A DNA stretch of 61,143 bases from contig NZ_JABFMU010000040.1 of assembly GCF_013359695.1 (NCBI RefSeq), positions 1-61,143 on the forward strand. Reading direction: 5' to 3'. The translations under genes were made by a program, and so were the position numbers. The notes beneath the pieces were generated by a model that had not been told where the DNA came from, searched no databases, and saw only the letters and a program-made list of their open reading frames with translations. This stretch comes from Pseudomonas sp. C2B4 (GTDB lineage Bacteria; Pseudomonadota; Gammaproteobacteria; Pseudomonadales; Pseudomonadaceae). Positions 44,006 through 53,077 of this stretch are shown in pieces (positions within the stretch are counted from its first letter, which is position 1; each line of letters starts with the position of its first letter).

Positions 44006-46402
44006 ATGAAGACAACCATCGAATTGCCTCTCCTGCCATTGCGTGATGTCGTGGTTTATCCGCACATGGTTATCCCGCTGTTCGTGGGGCGCGAGAAATC
44101 CATCGAAGCCCTTGAGGCAGCGATGACGGGCGATAAGCAGATCCTTCTGCTGGCTCAGAGAAACCCTGCTGACGACGATCCCGGTGAAGACGCACTTTAT
44201 CGCGTAGGTACGATTGCGACCGTTCTGCAGCTGCTGAAGCTGCCTGACGGTACGGTCAAGGTTCTGGTCGAAGGCGAGCAGCGGGGCGCCGTGGAGCGCT
44301 TCAGCGAAGTGGACGGTCACTGCCGCGCCGAGGTCTCGCTGATTGACGAAGTCGACGCGCCTGAGCGCGAGTCGGAAGTGTTTGTTCGCAGCCTGCTGTC
44401 CCAGTTCGAGCAATATGTGCAGTTGGGCAAGAAAGTGCCCGCCGAGGTTCTGTCGTCGCTCAATAGCATCGACGAGCCAGGGCGCCTGGTCGATACCATG
44501 GCCGCACACATGGCCCTGAAGATCGAGCAGAAGCAGGAAATCCTCGAAATCATCGATCTGTCGGCGCGGGTCGAACACGTTCTCGCGCTGCTGGATGCCG
44601 AAATCGATTTGCTGCAAGTCGAAAAACGCATTCGCGGCCGTGTCAAAAAGCAAATGGAGCGCAGTCAGCGCGAGTACTACCTGAATGAGCAGATGAAGGC
44701 CATCCAGAAAGAACTCGGCGACAGCGACGAAGGCCATAACGAAATCGAAGAGCTGAAAAAGCGTATCGATGCCGCTGGCTTGCCAAAAGACGCGCTTGCC
44801 AAGGCCCAGGCCGAACTGAACAAGCTCAAGCAAATGTCGCCAATGTCCGCAGAAGCGACTGTGGTGCGTTCATACATTGATTGGCTGGTTCAGGTGCCGT
44901 GGAAAGCCCAGAGCAAGGTTCGTCTGGATCTGGCGCGTGCCGAAGACATTCTCGATGCCGACCACTATGGTCTGGAAGAGGTCAAAGAGCGGATTCTCGA
45001 ATACCTCGCCGTGCAAAAGCGCGTGAAGAAAATTCGTGGTCCGGTGTTGTGCCTGGTAGGTCCTCCAGGGGTGGGTAAAACCTCTCTGGCAGAGTCGATC
45101 GCCCATGCCACCAACCGCAAATTCGTGCGCATGGCCCTCGGCGGTGTGCGTGATGAAGCGGAAATTCGTGGTCATCGCCGTACTTACATCGGGTCGATGC
45201 CAGGAAGATTGATTCAAAAGATGACGAAAGTGGGCGTCCGCAACCCGCTGTTCCTGCTCGATGAAATCGACAAGATGGGCAGCGACATGCGTGGCGATCC
45301 GGCATCGGCGTTGCTGGAAGTGCTCGATCCTGAACAGAACCACAACTTCAACGATCACTATCTGGAAGTCGATTACGACCTGTCGGATGTGATGTTCCTG
45401 TGCACCTCGAACTCCATGAACATCCCGCCGGCATTGCTGGACCGGATGGAAGTGATTCGTCTGCCGGGCTACACCGAAGACGAGAAGATCAACATCGCCG
45501 TCAAATACCTGTCGCCCAAGCAGATTCAGGCCAATGGCTTGAAAAAAGGCGAGCTGGAGTTCGACGAAGAGGCAATTCGCGACATCATCCGCTACTACAC
45601 CCGAGAAGCCGGTGTGCGTGGCCTGGAGCGCCAGATTGCCAAGGTCTGCCGCAAGGCGGTCAAAGAGCACGCATTGGAAAAACGCTTCTCTGTGAAGGTC
45701 ACGGCAGACGCGCTGGAGCACTTCCTGGGTGTGCGCAAATTCCGCTACGGCCTGGCTGAGCAGCAGGACCAGATCGGTCAGGTTACCGGGTTGGCGTGGA
45801 CTCAGGTGGGCGGCGAATTGCTGACCATCGAAGCCGCTGTCGTGCCGGGCAAAGGTCAGTTGATCAAGACCGGTTCCCTGGGTGACGTGATGGTCGAGTC
45901 GATCACCGCAGCCCTGACCGTGGTGCGCAGCCGCGCGAAGAGCCTGGGGATTCCCCTGGACTTCCACGAGAAGCGCGATACCCACATCCACATGCCGGAA
46001 GGGGCGACGCCGAAGGACGGTCCTAGCGCGGGTGTAGGCATGTGCACGGCGCTGGTATCGGCCCTGACCAGCATCCCCGTGCGTGCGGACGTGGCAATGA
46101 CCGGTGAAATCACCTTGCGTGGTCAAGTACTGGCGATTGGTGGTTTGAAAGAAAAACTGCTCGCTGCCCACCGTGGCGGAATCAAGACTGTGATCATTCC
46201 CGAAGAGAATGTTCGTGATCTGAAGGAAATTCCTGACAATATCAAGCAAGATCTCCAGATTAAACCAGTTAAATGGATTGACGAGGTCCTGCAAATTGCG
46301 CTGCAATACGCGCCGGAGCCCTTGCCGGATGTGGCTCCGGAGATTGTCGCGAAGGATGAAAAACGCGAGTCCGATTCTAAGGAAAGAATTAGCACGCATT
46401 AG
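44006..46402 (+). CDS. lon: ATP-dependent protease Lon
   Basis: 798 residues (784 in E. coli). N-terminal LAN substrate-binding domain (about 7-200, LPLLPLRDVVVYPHMVIPL), coiled-coil segment, AAA+ module with Walker A GPPGVGKT (about 355) and Walker B LFLLDEID, and the proteolytic domain with S674 in KDGPSAGVG and K715 in GGLKEKLLA as the Ser-Lys dyad. GAGG before the ATG at 44006. Degrades misfolded and regulatory proteins. Confidence 0.98.
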   Translation: MKTTIELPLLPLRDVVVYPHMVIPLFVGREKSIEALEAAMTGDKQILLLAQRNPADDDPGEDALYRVGTIATVLQLLKLPDGTVKVLVEGEQRGAVERFSEVDGHCRAEVSLIDEVDAPERESEVFVRSLLSQFEQYVQLGKKVPAEVLSSLNSIDEPGRLVDTMAAHMALKIEQKQEILEIIDLSARVEHVLALLDAEIDLLQVEKRIRGRVKKQMERSQREYYLNEQMKAIQKELGDSDEGHNEIEELKKRIDAAGLPKDALAKAQAELNKLKQMSPMSAEATVVRSYIDWLVQVPWKAQSKVRLDLARAEDILDADHYGLEEVKERILEYLAVQKRVKKIRGPVLCLVGPPGVGKTSLAESIAHATNRKFVRMALGGVRDEAEIRGHRRTYIGSMPGRLIQKMTKVGVRNPLFLLDEIDKMGSDMRGDPASALLEVLDPEQNHNFNDHYLEVDYDLSDVMFLCTSNSMNIPPALLDRMEVIRLPGYTEDEKINIAVKYLSPKQIQANGLKKGELEFDEEAIRDIIRYYTREAGVRGLERQIAKVCRKAVKEHALEKRFSVKVTADALEHFLGVRKFRYGLAEQQDQIGQVTGLAWTQVGGELLTIEAAVVPGKGQLIKTGSLGDVMVESITAALTVVRSRAKSLGIPLDFHEKRDTHIHMPEGATPKDGPSAGVGMCTALVSALTSIPVRADVAMTGEITLRGQVLAIGGLKEKLLAAHRGGIKTVIIPEENVRDLKEIPDNIKQDLQIKPVKWIDEVLQIALQYAPEPLPDVAPEIVAKDEKRESDSKERISTH

Positions 46403-46426
46403 TACGTATTTGCCTGGGGGGCTTCC

Positions 46427-46456
46427 TTGACAGCTTTTTAGAGCCCTTGTTATAAA
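46427..46456 (+). promoter_or_regulatory. sigma70 promoter of hupB with overlapping inverted repeat
   Basis: TTGACA (46427) and TATAAA (46451) with an 18-base spacer. TTAGAGCC before and GGCTCTTAA after the -10 box form an inverted repeat around it, a possible operator. Confidence 0.8.
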
Positions 46457-46551
46457 GCGGCTCTTAAGTGTCTGTAGGCCATTCAGCACTCGTTTTTGCT
46501 TTCACCAAAAAAACTTAGAATCATACTCAAATAGATATAAGGGGACTTAGA

Positions 46552-46824
46552 GTGAACAAGTCGGAACTGATTGATGCTATCGCTGCATCCGCTGATATCC
46601 CGAAAGCTGCTGCTGGCCGTGCGCTGGACGCTGTAATCGAATCCGTCACTGGCGCTCTCAAGGCTGGCGACTCTGTTGTTCTGGTTGGTTTCGGTACCTT
46701 CTCCGTGACTGATCGTCCAGCTCGCATTGGTCGTAACCCACAGACCGGTAAGACGCTGGAAATCGCAGCCGCCAAAAAACCAGGTTTCAAAGCCGGTAAA
46801 GCACTGAAAGAAGCTGTCAACTAA
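46552..46824 (+). CDS. hupB: DNA-binding protein HU-beta
   Basis: 90 residues. The HU fold: MNKSELIDAIAASADI at the start, the DNA-gripping arm FGTFSVTDRPARIGRNPQTGKT (shown in part: GRNPQTGKT), and KPGFKAGKALKEAV at the end. Architectural protein of the nucleoid. GTG start with GGGGA before it. It follows lon, as in most gamma-proteobacteria. Confidence 0.97.
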   Translation: MNKSELIDAIAASADIPKAAAGRALDAVIESVTGALKAGDSVVLVGFGTFSVTDRPARIGRNPQTGKTLEIAAAKKPGFKAGKALKEAVN

Positions 46825-46877
46825 GTTCGATTCAGGTTTTTGCCTATCCGGGTCGGGGTCATGCCTGACCTGGCAGC

Positions 46878-46955
46878 GGAGCGGTAGTCCAGTCGGCAGG
46901 TCGCCGGTCCGAGACACCGAGGCTCGCAAGTTCGAGTCATCGGTCCGCTCCGCCA
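46878..46955 (+). pseudogene. decayed tRNA-Asp
   Basis: Both ends match tRNA-Asp: GGAGCGGTAGTCCAGTCGG at the 5' side and GTCCGCTCCGCCA at the 3' side, with an intact seven-base acceptor stem, GTTCGAGTC T-loop and encoded CCA. The middle has lost its structure: the D stem has no partner, the anticodon GTC is gone (the best loop reads CCGAGAC without U33) and the T stem is mispaired with two extra bases. In other pseudomonads a tRNA-Asp is expected between hupB and ppiD. Confidence 0.82.
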
Positions 46956-46963
46956 GTTACGAG

Positions 46964-46993
46964 AAGGCGCATCCTCGGATGCGCCTTTCTTCT
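46964..46993 (+). terminator. terminator after the tRNA-Asp relic
   Basis: AAGGCGCATCC-TC-GGATGCGCCTT, an 11-base stem, followed by TCTTCT. It would end the hupB/tRNA transcript. Confidence 0.85.
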
Positions 46994-47057
46994 ATCCGGA
47001 TTCTACCCACGCTCCACGGTTGCCTAATTTTGAAGTTCAACCGTTTATGGGGGACGC

Positions 47058-48929
47058 ATGCTGCAGAATATCAGGGACAATTCACAAGGCTGGATTGCCA
47101 AGACCATTATCGGGGTCATCGTTGCACTGATGGCTTTGACCGGTTTCGACGCCATTTTTCAGGCTACGACGCACAAAAATGAGGCGGCGAAGGTCAATGG
47201 TGAGGAAATCAGCCAGAACGAGCTGAGCCAGGCGGTCGATATGCAACGCCGTCAACTCATGCAACAGCTGGGCAAGGATTTCGATGCTTCCTTGCTCGAC
47301 GAAAAGATGCTGCGCGAATCGGCTCTCAAAGGCCTGATCGATCGCAAGTTGCTGTTGCAGGGCGCGGAAAACTCGAAATTTGCTTTCTCCGAAGCGGCTC
47401 TGGATCAGGTCATCCTGCAAACGCCTGAGTTCCAGGTGGATGGCAAGTTCAGTCCTGAGCGTTTCGATCAGGTTATTCGCCAACTCGGTTACAGCCGTAT
47501 GCAGTTCCGCCAGATGCTGGCGCAGGAAATGCTGATCGGCCAACTGCGCGCCGGTCTGGCGGGTAGTGGTTTCGTCACCGATGCACAGGTACTGGCGTTC
47601 GCCCGTCTGGAAAAACAGACTCGCGATTTCGCTTCCCTGAACATCAAGGCTGACCCGGCAGCGGTCAAACTGACCGACGATGAAGTCAAGGCCTACTACG
47701 ACGAACACGCCAAGGAGTTCATGACGCCGGATCAGGTGGTCATCGATTATCTGGAGTTGAAGAAGGCCTCCTTCTTTGATCAGGTCGGCGTCAAGGACGA
47801 AGACCTGCAAGCGGCGTATCAGAAAGAAATCGCGAATCTGTCCGAGCAACGCCGGGCTGCGCATATTCTGATCGAAGTGAACGACAAGACCACCGAAGCG
47901 CAAGCCAAGGCCAAGATCGACGATATCCAGGCCCGTCTGGCCAAAGGCGAGAAGTTCGAGGCCTTGGCCAAGGAGTTCTCCCAGGATCCGGGTTCGGCGA
48001 ACAATGGCGGTGACTTGGGCTATGCAGGCCCTGGTGTCTACGATCCAGTGTTCGAAAAAGCCCTGTATTCCTTGGCCAAGGACCAGGTGTCCGAACCTGT
48101 TCGCACTGACTTCGGTTTCCACCTGATCAAGCTGTTGGGTGTGGAAGCGCCTGAAGTGCCGACATTCGCCAGCCTGAAAGACAAGCTGACCCGCGAACTG
48201 AAAGCCCAGCAGGTCGAGCAGCGTTTTGTCGAAGCAACCAAGCAATTGGAGGACGCTTCGTTCGAAGCCTCCGATCTGGCCCAGCCGGCGCAGGACCTGA
48301 AGCTGACCGTTCACACCTCCAAGCCGTTCGGCCGTGAAGGTGGTGAGGGTATTACAGCCAACCGTGCCGTGATCACTGCCGCGTTCAGCCAGGAAGTGCT
48401 GGATGAGGGTGCCAACAGCACCGCCATCGAGCTCGATCCGGAAACCGTGATCGTGTTGCGCGCCAAGGAGCACCTCAAGCCTGCGCAATTGCCGCTGGAA
48501 AGCGTGGCTGGTCCGATCCGTGCGCAATTGGCCAAGGAGCACGCCAGTGCTGCCGCCAAGACCAAGGCTGACGAGTTGATTGCCAGCCTGCGCGATGGCA
48601 AGACCGCTCTGGACAAGCCAATCGATGGTCAGAACTGGAAGGTTACCGAAGCCGCGACCCGCGCTCAGGAAGGGGTAGACCCAACCGTGCTGCAGGCGTT
48701 GTTCCGCATGCCCAAGCCTGCCGCCAAAGACAAGCCGACGTTCACCAGCGTGACCCTGCCTGATGGCAGCCTGATGATCGTCCGTCTGAACGGCGTCAAC
48801 GAAGCGGCAACACCGACTGAAGAAGAGAAGGCTCAATACCGTCGCTTCCTCGCTTCGCGCGTTGGCCAGCAAGATTTTGCAGCCTACCGCAAGCAGCTTG
48901 AAAGCCAGGCGGACATCAAGCGTTTCTGA
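47058..48929 (+). CDS. ppiD: periplasmic folding chaperone PpiD
   Basis: 623 residues (623 in E. coli). One N-terminal membrane anchor (TIIGVIVALMALTGFDAIF, about 15-33), SurA-like chaperone region, a parvulin PPIase domain about 265-360 (AAHILIEVNDKTTEAQA..., FHLIKLLGVE) and a second C-terminal chaperone part. It sits at the SecYEG exit and helps outer membrane proteins fold. GGGGGAC before the ATG. Confidence 0.96.
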   Translation: MLQNIRDNSQGWIAKTIIGVIVALMALTGFDAIFQATTHKNEAAKVNGEEISQNELSQAVDMQRRQLMQQLGKDFDASLLDEKMLRESALKGLIDRKLLLQGAENSKFAFSEAALDQVILQTPEFQVDGKFSPERFDQVIRQLGYSRMQFRQMLAQEMLIGQLRAGLAGSGFVTDAQVLAFARLEKQTRDFASLNIKADPAAVKLTDDEVKAYYDEHAKEFMTPDQVVIDYLELKKASFFDQVGVKDEDLQAAYQKEIANLSEQRRAAHILIEVNDKTTEAQAKAKIDDIQARLAKGEKFEALAKEFSQDPGSANNGGDLGYAGPGVYDPVFEKALYSLAKDQVSEPVRTDFGFHLIKLLGVEAPEVPTFASLKDKLTRELKAQQVEQRFVEATKQLEDASFEASDLAQPAQDLKLTVHTSKPFGREGGEGITANRAVITAAFSQEVLDEGANSTAIELDPETVIVLRAKEHLKPAQLPLESVAGPIRAQLAKEHASAAAKTKADELIASLRDGKTALDKPIDGQNWKVTEAATRAQEGVDPTVLQALFRMPKPAAKDKPTFTSVTLPDGSLMIVRLNGVNEAATPTEEEKAQYRRFLASRVGQQDFAAYRKQLESQADIKRF

Positions 48930-48955
48930 TGTCGCACTGAGCAGCGCTATACAAG

Positions 48956-48983
48956 AACCCCGGCCGAAAGGCCGGGGTTTTTT
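48956..48983 (+). terminator. intrinsic terminator of ppiD
   Basis: AACCCCGGCC-GAAA-GGCCGGGGTTTTTT: ten-base stem, GAAA loop and T run. Confidence 0.93.
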
Positions 48984-49128
48984 GTTAAAGCCGAGCTGAC
49001 AAGCGTGGGGGACTTTTTCCTCATATCGGAGTCAACACCCCTGTAACTGTTTTAAGACACAATCGATGCGACGCTAAGCATCGATCTGTTGCACAATACG
49101 CACCGAACCGTTTTCCTCAGGATGTTCA

Positions 49129-49971
49129 ATGTCTAAATCATTTCCCATGCGTGTTGCCGGGTTGGCGCTGGTGCTGGCCGCAGCGGCCGGGTGCTCGTCG
49201 AAGAAAGCCGCCATCTATGAGCATGAGAACTTCGACGACTCCGGAACGTTTTCCCGTAATTACCCTGTGACAGACGCCCAAAGCTGCGAAGCCGCGCGCC
49301 GGGCTTTGCTGAGCCAGGGCTACATCATTACCAGCAGTGATCCGAAACTCGTCAGCGGGCACAAGAGCTTCCAGCAGACCGGCGAGACCCACATGGAAAT
49401 CAGTTTCAGTGTGGTCTGCGCCGAAGACGGCAGCGCCGGGCATCACGCCACGGTATTCGCTAACGCGCTGCAGGATCGTTATGCGCTGAAGAAGACCAAC
49501 AACTCCGCCAGTCTCGGTGTCGGCGTGCTGGGCTCGGTTTCGATGCCAATTGGTTCTTCTGACGACTCAATGGTCAAGGTCGCGAGCGAAACCGTATCGT
49601 CGCCCAAGTTCTACGAGCGTTTCTTCGCGCTGGTCGAACTGTTCCTGCCCAAGGAAGTGAAAGAGGCGGCCCACATCACCGAGAAGCCGAAAGCCGATCT
49701 GGGCGTACCTGAACCTCAGGCCACTCCGGCCCCATTGGCCCCGCAAACCGCGGCAGAACCTGCCCCGGCTGCGCAGGCGCCCACAACGCCCGTTGAAGCT
49801 GCTCCCGCCGCGTCCGAGCCGGTAGCGCCACCGCCAGAAGCTGCACCGATCAGCGCGGCCCCAAGCGCTGAGCCGACACCGTCCACGGAAACAATCACCC
49901 CACCGGCCAATCCGAGTGATATCCCACCACCTTCGGAGCCCATCCAGGCCATGCCGATTACTGGCCAGTGA
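49129..49971 (+). CDS. DUF2242 lipoprotein with Pro/Ala-rich tail
   Basis: 280 residues. Lipobox AAAAGC (cysteine 22), DUF2242 domain about 35-185 (SCEAARRALLSQGYII, MEISFSVVCAE), then 90 residues rich in P, A, E and T that likely span the periplasm or cell wall. Function not established for the family. AGGA before the ATG. Stands alone after the ppiD terminator. Confidence 0.85.
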   Translation: MSKSFPMRVAGLALVLAAAAGCSSKKAAIYEHENFDDSGTFSRNYPVTDAQSCEAARRALLSQGYIITSSDPKLVSGHKSFQQTGETHMEISFSVVCAEDGSAGHHATVFANALQDRYALKKTNNSASLGVGVLGSVSMPIGSSDDSMVKVASETVSSPKFYERFFALVELFLPKEVKEAAHITEKPKADLGVPEPQATPAPLAPQTAAEPAPAAQAPTTPVEAAPAASEPVAPPPEAAPISAAPSAEPTPSTETITPPANPSDIPPPSEPIQAMPITGQ

Positions 49972-50222
49972 TCGATGTTATGGGGCCGGGCGAAAGCGCA
50001 CCGGTCCTGTAGCCACGGCAAAAATTGATTCGCATCAAACAGACCGTAGTCCTGCGGCCTGTATCGAAAAAATCCTGTGATAAATTCCTGACCGCCTGCT
50101 ACGTTTTATCTTGTAGCGACGAAGTGTCGTGTCTGCGTCATTTTTCTTTCATGCGGGCACTTTATGCTCAAGGCGCTGGTCATTTATTCAGATTTTTTCA
50201 ATGAGCTGTGGGGGATTCGAAC

Positions 50223-50309
50223 ATGGACGATTACCAAGAAGAGTTGCTCGAGTATCAGGCATTCGAACTGGATCCGCTGGAGCCCGCGGAAGACGCCACC
50301 GAGCTGTAA
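50223..50309 (+). CDS. 28-residue acidic small protein
   Basis: ATG at 50223 preceded by GTGGGGGATTC, then MDDYQEELLEYQAFELD and an acidic tail to a TAA at 50307. Ten acidic residues in 28, no basic one. The frame is short, but the ribosome site, the GC3-biased codons and the regular helix-like pattern favour a real small gene. I do not recognise the family. A larger frame starting at 50164 overlaps it and looks like a shadow. Confidence 0.55.
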   Translation: MDDYQEELLEYQAFELDPLEPAEDATEL

Positions 50310-50353
50310 TCAACGCTTTCCGGCTTCAATCCCGGTGCTGATAGCTTGCGGCT

Positions 50354-51394
50354 TCAGGATGTTTTTCTATGACTGCGGCGAAACTCGCCGGGTGTCTGCG
50401 CGGCCCAGCGCTTGAAGGCACGTTGAAACGCTTCGGCTGAGGCAAAGCCCAACAGGTAAGCGATTTCTCCGAAGGCCAGCTCTGTATCGCGAATGTAGGT
50501 CATGGCCAGGTCGCGACGGGTGTCGTTGAGAATGGCGCGAAACTGCGTGCCTTCTTCGGCCAGTTTACGGCGTAATGTCCAGATGGGCAGTTTCAAACGT
50601 GCTGCCACTTCTTCCAGGTCGGGTTCCCGGCCACCATTGAGCAACGGCCCCAGCAATTGAGTGATGCGTTCACGCAGGCTGCGGGTGCGTGTCAGTTGTT
50701 CCAACTCCCGTTCACACAACTTCAGGAGAAGGCGCCAGGTACTCGGGCAATGCTCCGGGTTGCGTTGTGCGAGGCTGGCCAGGCTCAGGCGCAACTGGTT
50801 GTGCTCGGCGCCAAACTGAATCGGGCAGTCCCCCAGCACGTTATAGGCGGCCTGGTAGTCGGGCGCGTCGAACTCGATTTCGATGCGTTCGGCGTGCAGT
50901 GGGGCAGGGCTCACGCTGGATAATTGGTGTAGCCAGCCGGAGATGATCGAATCCACCACGAAACGGTTATAGGTGTTGTAAGGACTGATGGAATAAAAGC
51001 GCAGCCAGGCCCCCTGAGGGTCTTCGTGAAAGCTTGATTGACCGCGATAGTTGGAACCATACAAGGCTTCGAAGCGAATCAGGCACCGCGCTGCCTCGCG
51101 CACTGTCGGCGCCTGGGCTGCAGTGACGCCGGCCAGGCCCACCTGGCTCAAGCGGCTGAGTTGACCCATGCGCAAGCCGAGTGCCGGGTTGTCGGTCAAT
51201 TGAATGGCACTGTGTCCCAGGCGCATGTAGCGCGGAATGGAAAGGCGAGCGCCCGCTTCGCCCAGACGGGCTGCATCGAGGCCGTACTGCTCAAGCAGGG
51301 GCTGCGGATCTGCACCGTGGCTGCGCACGGCGTCCGCCAGGCTGTGAACGATGCCCACCGAGAGATCGCCGAGACGCATCGGCTGCGGTTTCAT
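50354..51394 (-). CDS. AraC family transcriptional regulator
   Basis: 346 residues. N-terminal arabinose-binding-like domain of the OruR/ArgR group (about 20-210; PRYMRLGHSAIQLTDNPALGLRMG) and a C-terminal AraC double helix-turn-helix (about 245-345) with IWTLRRKLAEEGTQFRAIL and IAYLLGFASAEAFQRAFKRW. It starts three bases after the stop of the nitrilase-like gene, so both are one operon and the two products probably work in one pathway. Confidence 0.9.
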   Translation of the reverse strand: MKPQPMRLGDLSVGIVHSLADAVRSHGADPQPLLEQYGLDAARLGEAGARLSIPRYMRLGHSAIQLTDNPALGLRMGQLSRLSQVGLAGVTAAQAPTVREAARCLIRFEALYGSNYRGQSSFHEDPQGAWLRFYSISPYNTYNRFVVDSIISGWLHQLSSVSPAPLHAERIEIEFDAPDYQAAYNVLGDCPIQFGAEHNQLRLSLASLAQRNPEHCPSTWRLLLKLCERELEQLTRTRSLRERITQLLGPLLNGGREPDLEEVAARLKLPIWTLRRKLAEEGTQFRAILNDTRRDLAMTYIRDTELAFGEIAYLLGFASAEAFQRAFKRWAAQTPGEFRRSHRKTS

Positions 51395-51397
51395 GGT

Positions 51398-52528
51398 TTA
51401 CAACCACAGGTTCAGCAGGCGCGCACCACGTGCATTGCCGTCGGCGAAATGCTGTCCGTTGCTGCTGAGGAAACTCTGGCCGGCGCTGGCCTGATCCCAG
51501 AATTGCCCACGCAAAAACACACTCATACCGGCGATCGCCTGGCTGGAAGGGGGTTGAGCGGTCAGGGTCAGACGATGCCAGGCCTGGCCTTCGCTGAGTT
51601 CCCCCGCCTTGAGGCTGACGGAACTCGGCGTCGACGAGCCGAGATAGCCGCGCCACGGTTGATCCCACGTCCCACGACCCGCAACGAACGCGGGGACGGC
51701 GACAATTCGTGCCTGCAGCTCGTCGAGCTTGCGGTAGTTGTCCGGGTACCAGCTGTCGCTACCGATCAGCACACCCAAGCGTCCAGCCGGTGTATCGACG
51801 ACGTTGAGCCTGTGTTCGCCATTGGCCTTGATCGCATCCCGCTGTTCGAAAACCGGGTGCATTTGCCGTTGGGGCTGGCCGATCGGCACGCCGTCGCGCC
51901 CGAATACAACGCTGGTATTGAACAATGCGCCACGACCGATTTTCAGGTTACCGTCGATGATGCTGGGCTCGGGCAACACGATGGAACCTGCCACCAGGGT
52001 CACGCGAAATTCTTTTGCCAGCCCGCCGAACAAGGCCTGGTAATCCTTGGCCATGCCTTTGGCTTTCATGCGCAGGTGGGCGTCATCCAGGCGGCTGCCG
52101 CCCTCGGCGCTGATCAGTGCACGGACGAACTTCAGAGGATTGCTCACCGCCAGCCAGTTCATGGCTTCCTTGAGGGTAGTGGCCTGGTACAACTCATCCT
52201 TCTCGCCGATGACCATCAGCCAGGTGCCGACATGCTCCGGTAGCACAACGATGGTTTTTTCGTTCAGCAAGCCTTGTTCCTGAGCTTTCTGCAGGTAGGC
52301 CGCGAGTTTGCGGTGCAGGCGCTCCGGGCTTTGATAGTCGGTGGGAAACAGCTCGGGCTGGATGCCCAGCAGGTTGCCACGGTCGGCGGGGGTGCCCTGG
52401 TCGATCGCCAGATCGATCCGCAGGTCCGAGAGATAATGGCCCACCGGGCGGTCCGCGGCCCACATGGCGTAGGTCGTCAGTGCGGCGATCAACGCCATGG
52501 AGAAAGTCAGGTACAAAAGTTTGCGCAT
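51398..52528 (-). CDS. membrane-anchored nitrilase-fold protein lacking the catalytic cysteine
   Basis: 376 residues. One N-terminal membrane helix (LLYLTFSMALIAALTTYAMWA). The rest follows the carbon-nitrogen hydrolase fold: VVLPEHVG gives the catalytic glutamate, but the site of the nucleophile, usually LICYD, reads LIGSDSWYP with glycine in place of cysteine; the lysine block is also altered (QRQMHPVFEQ). Hydrolysis of amides is therefore unlikely by the usual chemistry. The start at 52528 is chosen for the membrane helix; no good ribosome site is visible. Coupled to the AraC gene. Confidence 0.72.
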   Translation of the reverse strand: MRKLLYLTFSMALIAALTTYAMWAADRPVGHYLSDLRIDLAIDQGTPADRGNLLGIQPELFPTDYQSPERLHRKLAAYLQKAQEQGLLNEKTIVVLPEHVGTWLMVIGEKDELYQATTLKEAMNWLAVSNPLKFVRALISAEGGSRLDDAHLRMKAKGMAKDYQALFGGLAKEFRVTLVAGSIVLPEPSIIDGNLKIGRGALFNTSVVFGRDGVPIGQPQRQMHPVFEQRDAIKANGEHRLNVVDTPAGRLGVLIGSDSWYPDNYRKLDELQARIVAVPAFVAGRGTWDQPWRGYLGSSTPSSVSLKAGELSEGQAWHRLTLTAQPPSSQAIAGMSVFLRGQFWDQASAGQSFLSSNGQHFADGNARGARLLNLWL

Positions 52529-53077
52529 GGGGAAACAGATAACGGCCGTTTGCGAGAGTTCATGAATGTGCATTCATATTTTGAACGAGACTACGGCAAA
52601 ACAAAGGGTTGGCGAAAGGACTTGCCCTGTTTCGCAGGAGTTTTGTCGTTTGAAATCCAATTGGCTGGCGTCGTTGTGTAGATCCCTTGCGGGGCGATCG
52701 CTTTGGCAGTTGGGGAAGATTTGTGAAAACTCGACCTCCTGCCTTCGATGGCTGCATGGTCATCGAAAGGGGGGCAGCTTCTTTCAACTGGATCTGAAGT
52801 CGCCAGCGGTATGACCGGATGCCAGGGTCTACGAAATCCGTGCAGTTGTATAAGTTTTAGGGTGAATGCCTTTTTTTGATTTATGGTTTATCGCAAATCA
52901 ATATTTTGAGCGGGGAGCTTGTTGGCTAAAGTGTTCATTATTAGTTGGTTTTCTGTTGTTTGTTCAATGTCGGATGTGGTGTTGTCTTAGTTTAGGGATA
53001 ACTTTGTTTCGAAGTCAGGGAAGCTTGTTGGCGTCAATTGCAAGTTTTCGGCAGCTTTTTAATAAGGAGCCTCTGCC
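52529..53077. other. 549-base gap, AT-rich in its second half, no gene seen
   Basis: No convincing frame. Bases 52562-52577 are the perfect palindrome ATGAATG-TG-CATTCAT, of the kind bound by TetR-type dimers, close to the start of the nitrilase-like gene. From about 52850 on the DNA is clearly richer in A and T than the surroundings, and the ribosome site AAGGAG of the GH46 gene ends it. Confidence 0.6.

Noticed and set aside
50164..50415. 83-codon frame starting MLKALVIYSDFF
   Set aside because: It runs over the better-supported 28-residue ORF in another frame and into the end of the AraC gene; its second half looks like a shadow.
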